From Mycolicibacterium hippocampi (GTDB taxonomy: Bacteria; Actinomycetota; Actinomycetes; Mycobacteriales; Mycobacteriaceae): a stretch of 64,000 bases of DNA. Position 1 is the first letter of the stretch. The number at the start of each line of letters is the position of its first letter. The stretch lies in NCBI RefSeq assembly GCF_010723735.1, contig NZ_BLLB01000002.1, forward strand, positions 2,790,001 through 2,854,000, read 5' to 3'. Below, piece by piece: positions 57,638-64,000 of this stretch. The position numbers were made by a program, and so were the translations under genes. The notes beneath the pieces are model-generated. The model worked only from the letters and a program-made list of their open reading frames with translations. It searched no databases and was not told the origin of the DNA.

Positions 57638-58744
57638 ATGTCTGATTCTCCCGCGGCCCTGCCGCTCGTCTTCGACCCGCCGCGCCGCGCCAAGCCACCG
57701 CGGCACTTCGCCGACCTGGACGAGGCCGAGCGCACCGCGGCCGTCGCCGATCTCGGACTGCCGGCGTTTCGCGGCAAGCAGCTGGCCAATCAGTATTATG
57801 GCCGGCTCACCGCCGACCCGGAGCAGATGACCGACCTACCCGCGACAATCCGCACCCAGGTCGCCGAGACGCTGTTCCCGACGCTGTTGACGGCGACCCG
57901 GGAAATAGAGTGCGATGCCGGCCAGACCCGCAAGATGCTGTGGCGCGCCGTCGACGGGACGACGTTCGAGTCGGTGCTGATGCGCTATCCGGACCGCAAC
58001 ACCGTCTGCATCTCCTCGCAGGCCGGTTGTGGCATGGCCTGCCCGTTCTGCGCGACCGGTCAAGGCGGTCTGCAACGCAACCTGTCGACCGCCGAGATCC
58101 TGGAACAGGTACGGGCAGCGAGTGCCGAGCTGCGCACCCGCGAGGGTGGCCGGCTGTCGAACATCGTCTTCATGGGCATGGGCGAGCCGCTGGCCAACTA
58201 CAACCGGGTGGTTGCCGCGGTCCGAAGAATCACAGAATCGCCACCGAATGGATTCGGCATCTCGGCGCGATCGGTCACCGTCTCGACGGTCGGGCTGGCG
58301 CCCGCCATCCGTAAGCTCGCCGACGAACGACTCAACGTCACCCTGGCGGTGTCACTGCACACCCCCGACGACGAACTGCGCGACACCCTGGTGCCGGTCA
58401 ACAACAGGTGGAAGGTCTCCGAAGTACTCGATGCCGCCCGCTACTACGCCGACATCACCGGTCGGAGGGTGTCGATCGAGTATGCGCTGATCCGCGACGT
58501 CAACGATCAGCCGTGGCGAGCGGATCTCCTCGGTAAGAAACTGCGCGGGGCGCTCGGTTCGCTGGTGCACGTCAACCTGATCCCGCTCAATCCGACACCG
58601 GGCAGCGAGTGGGACGCCAGCCCGAAGCCAGCCGAACGGGAGTTCGTCAGGAGGGTCAGGGAGCGCGGCGTGTCGTGCACGGTGCGTGACACCCGCGGCC
58701 GCGAAATCGCCGCTGCCTGCGGCCAATTGGCCGCCGACGGCTAG
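57638..58744 (+). CDS. rlmN: 23S rRNA (adenine2503-C2)/tRNA methyltransferase RlmN
   Basis: Radical-SAM enzyme that methylates A2503 of 23S rRNA and A37 of some tRNAs. The 368-residue product has the iron-sulphur motif C131-x3-C135-x2-C138 (CGMACPFC). The two methyl-transfer cysteines are C124 (in VCISSQAGC) and C361 (in AACGQL). [10 protein letters not shown] and the SIEYALI segment also fit. Its stop TAG shares a CTAG with the stop of the large convergent gene. A degenerate copy of the last 19 codons or so occurs 3.4 kb away at 62103-62160. Confidence 0.96.
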   Translation: MSDSPAALPLVFDPPRRAKPPRHFADLDEAERTAAVADLGLPAFRGKQLANQYYGRLTADPEQMTDLPATIRTQVAETLFPTLLTATREIECDAGQTRKMLWRAVDGTTFESVLMRYPDRNTVCISSQAGCGMACPFCATGQGGLQRNLSTAEILEQVRAASAELRTREGGRLSNIVFMGMGEPLANYNRVVAAVRRITESPPNGFGISARSVTVSTVGLAPAIRKLADERLNVTLAVSLHTPDDELRDTLVPVNNRWKVSEVLDAARYYADITGRRVSIEYALIRDVNDQPWRADLLGKKLRGALGSLVHVNLIPLNPTPGSEWDASPKPAEREFVRRVRERGVSCTVRDTRGREIAAACGQLAADG

Positions 58745-61704
58745 CTCAGCGGGTAGTCGACGACATTGGCGACCGGTCCCTGAGCGGCGAGGCCTGATGC
58801 CGCTTCGATCCACTGGCCGGTGACGACCATGGTGAGGTTGGGCAGGTTGACGATGTAGTCGCCGTAGGTGCGGAGGTAGGGATCGCCGATGTAGATGGCG
58901 CCGCCGTAATCCGGGAGCAGATTCTGTACGACGGTGCTCGACTCCGAATCCTTGACCTGGACCGAACTGTTGTACAGCACCGAGGCTTCGATCTCGATCT
59001 GCAGGCCGACGAACACACCCGCCTTCTCCTTGAGCTTGACGCCCCCGCCGGCGGCCCAACTCGCCGACTCACTCTTTGTGGTGGTGACGGTGTAGTAGTA
59101 CGAGTTCGTCTGGGAGCCATAGTTGTTCTGCTGCTGGACAGGTCCCGATGTCGGCGCGTTGTAGTAGGTGTCACCGGTGGCGTTGACCCCGCACGAACCC
59201 GGCATCGATCCGTTGTAGCCCGGTGCGCAGGCCACGTCGACGGCCGCAGCCGCAAGGTTCGGGTCGTCCGTGACGTCCATTCGGCCGGGGGTGGCGTACG
59301 GGTAGATCAGGTACATGACGGCGCTGTCGCGGTCATAGCTGCCCGACATGCATCCGGCGCTCTGGCAGGTGACCCGGGGTGCACTGCCCCCGTTGAAGAC
59401 CTTCAGCTCCGCCGAGGCGTCGATTCCCGTCGCGTTCGTCCACGTCACATACGCTTCCTGGTCCTGGAAGACGTTGTAGTCGACCTCGATGTAAATCATC
59501 TGGAACGGTTGCAGGACAAAGCCTGTCTCCGGGGAGTCGTCTTCTTCGTATTCGCCGGTGATGCTGTCGAGTGTCTGCGCGTACGGCGTGAGGTTGACCA
59601 CCCGGATCGTCTGGGAACTGACGGCGCGGCCGGCGAACAGGATGTTCGGCAAGATCCGAAACGCGTCAACCTGATCCCGTAGGTAGCCGCCGATGATGCC
59701 GAAGAGGGACTTCGGTGTGGCAGCGGGTATCGGGACGGGTGCCGCGATATCAGGCGGGGACTCGAAGCCGACGGCAGCGGTCTCCGGCGGAGTGGGATCT
59801 GAATTGGAGTCGGGAGATGGATGCGGGCCGGTCCCGATCGGCCAGTCGACAGTGGTATAGGTGACCGCGACCGGGTTTCCGTCCTGGTCGATCACGCCCG
59901 AGGGTGCCAGACTGACGTATTCCACGTTCGGAATCGTGATGGTGACGCCCGAATTGGTCAGCGTCATGTTGACGTAGTCGTGATACTCCGGGTACTGCAC
60001 ATAGATCTGGCCGTAGCTTCCGGGCGGCACGTCCAGATCCACCTGGGACTCGGTGGTGAAGCCGTCGCTCCAGCTGTGCCCGTACTTCTGCTGCACCAGC
60101 GCACCGATTTCGGTCTGGAACGCCAACGGACCGAGTGCGAAGTTCAGTGAGGTGCCGGCGACCACCTTCAGGTTTTCCTCGACACCGCTGGTTTTGGTCA
60201 CCTCGTGGACAACCTTGTACCTGTTGGTCGAAATGACGCTTCCGGCGTTGAACAGTGTGTTGCCCACCTGCTTCGGCGCGCTGAGCCTTATCTGCTCGTC
60301 GACGACCTCCTGGGTGCAGCTGCCCGTCACCTTGCACAGCGCCGAGGCGACAAGCGCTTGCCCGACGGGGTCCGTGCTGTCGATGGTGAGCATGGTGCCG
60401 GCCGCCGGCAACAGCACCAACGTCTGCCGGAGTGAGATGAGCGAGGGGCCACCGATGGATTGCGGGGTGTCGAAGATGACGGTCTGTATGCCGCTGTTCG
60501 TCGTCGACGCGGTGGCGCCGCCCGCGTCGACGGCGACGGTGACGGTCGTGGAGCCGTCCGACCACTTCATCGTGCCTTCGTAGGTCCAGTCGTTGTCGTG
60601 GTAACTATTGCCCTGGTAGAAAGCCAGCTCGACCTGGCGAGCGTTGTCGAGGGCGAATCCTTCCTGGGGGCCGTAGGTCAGCGGAAGCTTGGTGTCGAGG
60701 TCGGTCAGGGTGACCCGCCTGCCGGTCAGGTTGAGGACGGTGACCTCGTTGCGGACCCACGGAAGAAAGATGTCACTGGTGGGATTGCAGACGCCGTCCC
60801 GGCACGCTCCGGGAGGGACGGGGTCGGCGCGGGTGCCCAGTATGAGGCCCCCCAGCTCGGTCAGAAGAGTCCCAAAGGGCTTCAGAAGAGTGTGTACAGC
60901 CAGCGCCACACGGCTGAACGGAAGACTCATGTCCAAGGTCGTTTCCGAGACGGCGACAACTGGCACAGGAGCTCGGGTGCCGGCGTTGTCGTCGGCCGCT
61001 TCGTAGCGCGGGGCGGCCGCCGGAAGCCATTGTGTGGCGGACGTCGCGGTGTCGGCCGGCGGTGTGGGCCGAACGTCCGATGTCACTGTGGGCGCCGCCG
61101 CCGTTTCCTCATCGTCGGCGCCCACGTTGTCGGCTTCCTCTGCGGATCGCCGGCGGTCGCCGCGCTGCTCGACCGGAGCCGAAGCCTCCGAGTCGTCGGC
61201 TTGTGCAGTGACACTGGCCGATGCCGAATCCACTGCTGTGGCTTCGGATTCCGATCGTTCGGTGAAATCTCCCGGGGTCGGCTGATCGTCTGCCGTGATC
61301 GGAACGTCGGCCTCCTCCGACTTCGTCGCCAAGCTGACCGAAGGGTTCGGGAGCGGATCAGTGTCTTGCTGCGCTTCAGAGTTTCTTCCGCGACGTGACG
61401 ACGGCAGGCTGTTTTTCGGCTGCTGAGCACTGCTGCCCGCGTCGTCACCGTCGGCGGCAGCGGTGTGCGGCGTGCTGCGTTTGCTCTCGGAGGTCGAGTT
61501 CGAATCCGACGTTGACGTCGAGCGGTCGTTCGCTCCGTCTTCGGCGTGCGCGACGCCGGCTCCGCCGACCAGTGCCGCGCCAATGCCCAGCGTGATCGCC
61601 CCCGCTCCTAGCCAGGCATAGGGCACGATCCGCGACCTCCGAACATCTCGACGTGCCCCCTTCGCTGCTGCGCTGGTCTGCCGGCGTCGTGAATGAGCTG
61701 ACAT
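58741..61704 (-). CDS. Large exported protein with duplicated beta-rich module
   Basis: 987-residue protein I cannot assign to a named family. After a basic N-terminus comes a signal-type helix ([20 protein letters not shown], ending VAHA near residue 54) of a kind seen on other large mycobacterial exported proteins. Residues 55-270 are Ser/Asp/Glu/Thr-rich and probably disordered. Then two copies of a module follow (about 318-592 and 697-987). Each opens with a short beta domain (VLNLT / VVNLT, GFAL / GFVL) and ends with a Thr/Ser-rich, alternating beta region and a matching Y-G-x-I-Y-x-x-x-P-x4-Y block. The alternating strands recall aerolysin/ETX-MTX2 pore formers, but only weakly. ATG 61704 has GGAAGAAGG before it. 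Confidence 0.75.
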   Translation of the reverse strand: MSAHSRRRQTSAAAKGARRDVRRSRIVPYAWLGAGAITLGIGAALVGGAGVAHAEDGANDRSTSTSDSNSTSESKRSTPHTAAADGDDAGSSAQQPKNSLPSSRRGRNSEAQQDTDPLPNPSVSLATKSEEADVPITADDQPTPGDFTERSESEATAVDSASASVTAQADDSEASAPVEQRGDRRRSAEEADNVGADDEETAAAPTVTSDVRPTPPADTATSATQWLPAAAPRYEAADDNAGTRAPVPVVAVSETTLDMSLPFSRVALAVHTLLKPFGTLLTELGGLILGTRADPVPPGACRDGVCNPTSDIFLPWVRNEVTVLNLTGRRVTLTDLDTKLPLTYGPQEGFALDNARQVELAFYQGNSYHDNDWTYEGTMKWSDGSTTVTVAVDAGGATASTTNSGIQTVIFDTPQSIGGPSLISLRQTLVLLPAAGTMLTIDSTDPVGQALVASALCKVTGSCTQEVVDEQIRLSAPKQVGNTLFNAGSVISTNRYKVVHEVTKTSGVEENLKVVAGTSLNFALGPLAFQTEIGALVQQKYGHSWSDGFTTESQVDLDVPPGSYGQIYVQYPEYHDYVNMTLTNSGVTITIPNVEYVSLAPSGVIDQDGNPVAVTYTTVDWPIGTGPHPSPDSNSDPTPPETAAVGFESPPDIAAPVPIPAATPKSLFGIIGGYLRDQVDAFRILPNILFAGRAVSSQTIRVVNLTPYAQTLDSITGEYEEDDSPETGFVLQPFQMIYIEVDYNVFQDQEAYVTWTNATGIDASAELKVFNGGSAPRVTCQSAGCMSGSYDRDSAVMYLIYPYATPGRMDVTDDPNLAAAAVDVACAPGYNGSMPGSCGVNATGDTYYNAPTSGPVQQQNNYGSQTNSYYYTVTTTKSESASWAAGGGVKLKEKAGVFVGLQIEIEASVLYNSSVQVKDSESSTVVQNLLPDYGGAIYIGDPYLRTYGDYIVNLPNLTMVVTGQWIEAASGLAAQGPVANVVDYPLS

Positions 61705-62102
61705 CAAGGCCTTCTTCCCACCATCAAGTGCAGCAGCAAACCTGCCCACGTCTAGGGCGCAGCTATTCCTACCACACCAAGGCGGCAATTTCGTCGCAGA
61801 GTGAGCCTCGGGCCCGAAGCCGCTGTAGTGCGGTCTACGTTGCAGGTCAGGCGATCCCGAAACATAGGGCATCCGTTGAGCCGCGTAGTCGACCTTTCGC
61901 CCGGCACGCCGACTCCGGCGTTCTGTCGACACCAGCCGGTAACCAGAGCAAATATTGACGTTCACTCAAAATTCGTCATCGCACAACTCGTCGCCTGCGA
62001 CGGCGTGACGGGGGACCGGGGCCGGATCTCTTCGCTCACGGGTCGGGCATGCGGGCCGACGTGACCGGCAGGCGTCCGTCCGCCGAGAAAGCGCTCATTT
62101 GC

Positions 62103-62160
62103 GCGTGACACCCCACCGGCGCGGATCGCCGCTGTCTGCGGCCAATTGGCCGAGGGCTGA
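62103..62160 (+). pseudogene. Degenerate duplicate of the rlmN 3' end
   Basis: This segment aligns without gaps to rlmN from 58684 up to 58733. It shares an 11-base block (GCGTGACACCC) at one end and a 28-base block (62125-62152 with 58706-58733) carrying one mismatch, at identical spacing. In frame it reads RDTPPARIAAVCGQLAEG then TGA, against [19 protein letters not shown] then TAG in rlmN. It has lost the rest of the gene and has no start. It looks like a relic of an rlmN end displaced by insertion of the 3.4-kb stretch between the two copies. Confidence 0.75.
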
Positions 62161-62166
62161 GCGCGC

Positions 62167-62225
62167 GCACGAGAGTCGAGTTCTGCAGGCCTGCACTCGG
62201 CAGTTGTCTGCAAAAGTCGACTCTC
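62167..62225. repeat. 59-nt imperfect palindrome
   Basis: Outer arms of 11 perfect bases (ACGAGAGTCGA and TCGACTCTCGT) continue inward with few mismatches (TT.TGCAG against CTGCA.AA) to a small inner stem CTGC/GCAG, so nearly the whole 59 bases fold into one long hairpin. It lies 20 bases beyond the stop of the minus-strand SnoaL gene and could terminate that operon, or be one copy of a dispersed palindromic repeat. Confidence 0.6.
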
Positions 62226-62244
62226 GTCGTCAGCGCGGCCGGAT

Positions 62245-62658
62245 TCAGCCTGTGTCTGGAGCGTTGACGAACCAGACGTTCTCTTCGCGCAGGTGGCGGC
62301 TGCGCCAACCGTCGGGCGTGCGCACCAACTCGTGATGGTAGTAGCCGCCGCACGAACTCTGTTCCGGCATCCCGGGCAGTTGCATCGGGTTGTAGAACAT
62401 CGCCCGCACAGTGGCCGACGTGCCGTTGTTGTCGAGGATCTCGATGTTGGTGATGTAGTGCATGCTCCACGGGATCGCGCCGAACCCTGCGGCGAGCCAG
62501 TCGGCGACCTCGTCGCGGGAGCCGACGGCCGCGCCGGCCGACGAGTAGTCGATGTGGGCGTCGGCGGTGAACACCGACCGGTACAGCTCCCAGTCCTTGG
62601 AGTCGACGGCCCGGGCGTACCGGTACAGCAGTGCGGCGATCTGTTCGGCGTCACTCAT
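62245..62658 (-). CDS. SnoaL-like protein
   Basis: 137-residue NTF2-like protein: AEQIAALLYRYARAVDSKDW, ELYRSVFTADAHIDYSSAGA, then HYITNIEILDNNGTSATVRA, GYYHHELVRTPDGWRSRHL. The pattern is the SnoaL_4 type, close in style to the SnoaL-like genes at 22.6 and 23.1 kb. It lies downstream of an aldehyde dehydrogenase gene on the same strand and is probably cotranscribed. Its start codon region (ATGAGTGACGCC) is repeated three more times just upstream in a 30-bp tandem array. Function unknown; a role in a small-molecule degradation pathway is likely. Confidence 0.82.
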   Translation of the reverse strand: MSDAEQIAALLYRYARAVDSKDWELYRSVFTADAHIDYSSAGAAVGSRDEVADWLAAGFGAIPWSMHYITNIEILDNNGTSATVRAMFYNPMQLPGMPEQSSCGGYYHHELVRTPDGWRSRHLREENVWFVNAPDTG

Positions 62659-62745
62659 ATCCGTGGTTCGCTCTCAAGCGTCGCTCATATCCGTGGTTCG
62701 CGCGCAAGCGTCGCTCATATCCGTGGTTCGCTCGCAAGCGTCGCT
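62656..62745 (-). repeat. Three 30-bp tandem repeats over a translation start
   Basis: Three head-to-tail copies of 30 bases (62656-62685, 62686-62715, 62716-62745) with at most a few substitutions fill the gap between the aldehyde dehydrogenase stop and the SnoaL gene start. On the minus strand each copy ends in CACGGAT followed by ATGAGCGACGCT, nearly the same as the real start (ATGAGTGACGCC). The unit is ten codons long, so the extra starts are in frame with the gene, but the last unit before it contains TGA. Confidence 0.85.
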
Positions 62746-64000
62746 CACTCCGGCATGCCGATGGTCTTGGCCTCCAGGTACTCCTTGTAACCCTCGTCGC
62801 CGTTGCGATAGCCGAGCCCACTCTGCTTGGTGCCGCCGAACGGGCTGCCGATGCCGAAGTGGCTCTTGCCGTTGATCGTGACGTTGCCGGTGCGCATCCG
62901 GGTCGCCACCGCGAACGCCCGGTCCACGTCGCCGCTGCTGACCTCACCCGACAGGCCGTAGATGCTGTTGTTCGCGATCGCGATCGCCTCGTCGTCGGTG
63001 TCGTAGCCGGTGACGGTCAGCACCGGACCGAAGATCTCCTCCTGTGCCACCTGCGAATCCGGATCGACGTCGGCCAGCAGCGTCGGCTGGGTGTAGTAGC
63101 CGACCGGCAGGTCTTCCGGGATCCCACCGCCGGTGACGAGGCGGGCGCCGGAGTCGATGCCGGAGCGGATCAGGCCGAGGACCTTCTGCCGCTGGCCTTC
63201 GCTGATCTGCGGGCCCTGCATGTTTCCCGGAGTCCACGGATCACCGACGGGGAAGCCCTCCATCATCCCTTTGAGGATCTCGATACCTTCGTCATAACGA
63301 CTGCGGGGCAACAGGATCCGGCTGGGAAGGATGCAACTCTGCCCCGACATCACGCACGCCATCATCGCCGCCATCGGCAACGCCGCCGAGAAGTCGGCGT
63401 CGTCGAGCACGATGTGGGCGGATTTGCCCCCTAGTTCCAGCAGCGTCTTCTTCACCGTCGGGGCGCCGGCGGCCAGGATCGCGCGCCCGGTCGCGGTCGA
63501 TCCGGTGAACGTGATCATGTCCACCCGCGGGTCGGCCGACAGCGCGGCGCCGACGTCGTTGCTGTTGGACACCACGACATTGAAGACGCCCGGTGGGATG
63601 TCGGTTTCCTCGGCGACGATGCGTCCGTACTCGCTGCCCGACCAGGGGGTGAGCTGTGCCGGCTTGAGCACCACGGTGTTGCCGGCCATCAACGCGGGGA
63701 CCGTCTCGGCGACGTTGAGGTAGAACGGGACGTTCCACGGCGTGATCGCGCCCACGACGCCGACGGCCTCGTAGTGGATCTTGCGCCGGGCGGGGCCGAG
63801 CTGGGTGGGGTGGACCCCGGTGTCGACCAGGTACTCGAATGCCTTGCCGTGCTGGGCCCAGTGCTTGACTTCCTCGATCGGACTCTCGATCTGGGAACCC
63901 GACACCGTCACCGGACAGCCGACCTCGGTGATCAGGATCCGGCGCAGCCGCTCCTTGTTGCGTTCCAGCGCGTCGTGCAGCTGGGTCAGACAGTGGTAGC
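62745..64000 (-). CDS. Aldehyde dehydrogenase (partial, 5' end outside window)
   Basis: The C-terminal 418 or so residues of an NAD(P)-dependent aldehyde dehydrogenase; the N-terminal 70 or so residues lie beyond the window. The frame stays open to the window edge, so an internal GTG at 63911 is not the start. Motifs: GVVGAITPWNVPFYLN, FTGSTATGRAIL (cofactor loop), ELGGKSAHIV (general base Glu), MSGQSCILPSRILL (catalytic Cys), EEIFGPVLTV, and PFGGTKQSGLGYRNG near the end. It oxidises an aldehyde to an acid; the substrate is unknown. Followed on the same strand by the SnoaL gene. Confidence 0.93.
   Translation of the reverse strand, partial: YHCLTQLHDALERNKERLRRILITEVGCPVTVSGSQIESPIEEVKHWAQHGKAFEYLVDTGVHPTQLGPARRKIHYEAVGVVGAITPWNVPFYLNVAETVPALMAGNTVVLKPAQLTPWSGSEYGRIVAEETDIPPGVFNVVVSNSNDVGAALSADPRVDMITFTGSTATGRAILAAGAPTVKKTLLELGGKSAHIVLDDADFSAALPMAAMMACVMSGQSCILPSRILLPRSRYDEGIEILKGMMEGFPVGDPWTPGNMQGPQISEGQRQKVLGLIRSGIDSGARLVTGGGIPEDLPVGYYTQPTLLADVDPDSQVAQEEIFGPVLTVTGYDTDDEAIAIANNSIYGLSGEVSSGDVDRAFAVATRMRTGNVTINGKSHFGIGSPFGGTKQSGLGYRNGDEGYKEYLEAKTIGMPE

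Larger units (their letters stand above)
61705..62244. other. Gene-free stretch with rlmN remnant and palindrome
   Basis: 540 bases with no credible gene. The part next to 61704 must carry the promoter of the large minus-strand gene; no clear -10/-35 pair was found. The distal part holds a degraded copy of the rlmN 3' end (62103-62160) and a long imperfect palindrome (62167-62225), each listed separately. The rest (about 61750-62095) shows nothing I recognise. Confidence 0.7.

Noticed and set aside
62121..62160. The rlmN-like repeat at 62.1 kb as a chance GC-rich match
   Set aside because: Two separate blocks match at the same spacing and the protein frame and stop are kept, so chance was rejected and it is reported as a remnant.

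Overview
The window looks like a piece of chromosome from a fast-growing mycobacterium (Mycolicibacterium type). The DNA is GC-rich throughout, GTG and TTG starts are common, and the backbone gene order (pyc-rsmD-coaD-sepIVA-DUF177-rnc-mutM-smc-ftsY, glnB-glnD-ffh, rpsP-KH-rimM-trmD-lppW-rplS-lepB-rnhB, yraN-comM-dprA-viuB-xerC, rpsB-tsf-amiC, pyrH-frr-cdsA-rlmN) is that of the M. tuberculosis Rv2968c-Rv2879c interval. Species cannot be fixed from the sequence alone.

Layout. 1-12.1 kb: tail of a membrane protein, pyruvate carboxylase, a 16S rRNA methylase that appears to start at CTG, CoA synthesis (coaD), the septation protein SepIVA, RNase III, Fpg/MutM glycosylase, OsmC, acylphosphatase and Smc. 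12.1-20.7 kb: the SRP receptor FtsY, then ammonium uptake and its sensing (amt, PII, GlnD) behind a GlnR box, then Ffh and an amidohydrolase. 20.7-23.6 kb: tandem duplicated DD-carboxypeptidases and two SnoaL/NTF2-like proteins. 23.6-29.4 kb: ribosomal proteins S16 and L19 with rRNA/tRNA maturation factors, signal peptidase I and RNase HII.

29.4-37.2 kb is an accessory slot: HAD phosphatase, a CoA-transferase resembling 2-methylfumaryl-CoA isomerase, a TesB thioesterase, a remarkable adenylation-carrier-membrane acyltransferase fusion, a DUF1206 membrane protein, and a divergent TetR/acyltransferase pair with a palindromic operator. 37.2-47.1 kb returns to backbone (yraN, comM, dprA, siderophore-interacting protein, lactate-oxidase-like enzyme, XerC, a TIM-barrel lipoprotein, an M23 protein, rpsB, tsf) and ends at a strong terminator. 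47.1-55.3 kb is a second accessory slot: polyprenyl sugar transferase, amidase, copper amine oxidase, GH16 glucanase, SnoaL-like secreted protein, and a MarR regulator divergent from a methyltransferase, the two apparently counterparts of Rv2887 and Rv0560c, with a perfect palindrome between them. 55.3-58.7 kb is pyrH-frr-cdsA-rlmN.

The last 5 kb is the most unusual. A 987-residue exported protein with an internally duplicated beta-rich module (distantly reminiscent of aerolysin/ETX-MTX2 proteins) abuts rlmN so closely that the two stop codons overlap. About 3.4 kb further on lies a degenerate copy of the 3' end of rlmN, so the gene seems to have arrived as a cassette bounded by direct repeats. 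Beyond it are a 59-nt palindrome, a SnoaL-like gene whose translation start is triplicated as a 30-bp tandem repeat, and an aldehyde dehydrogenase running off the window. I saw no tRNA, rRNA, CRISPR array, insertion sequence or replication origin.
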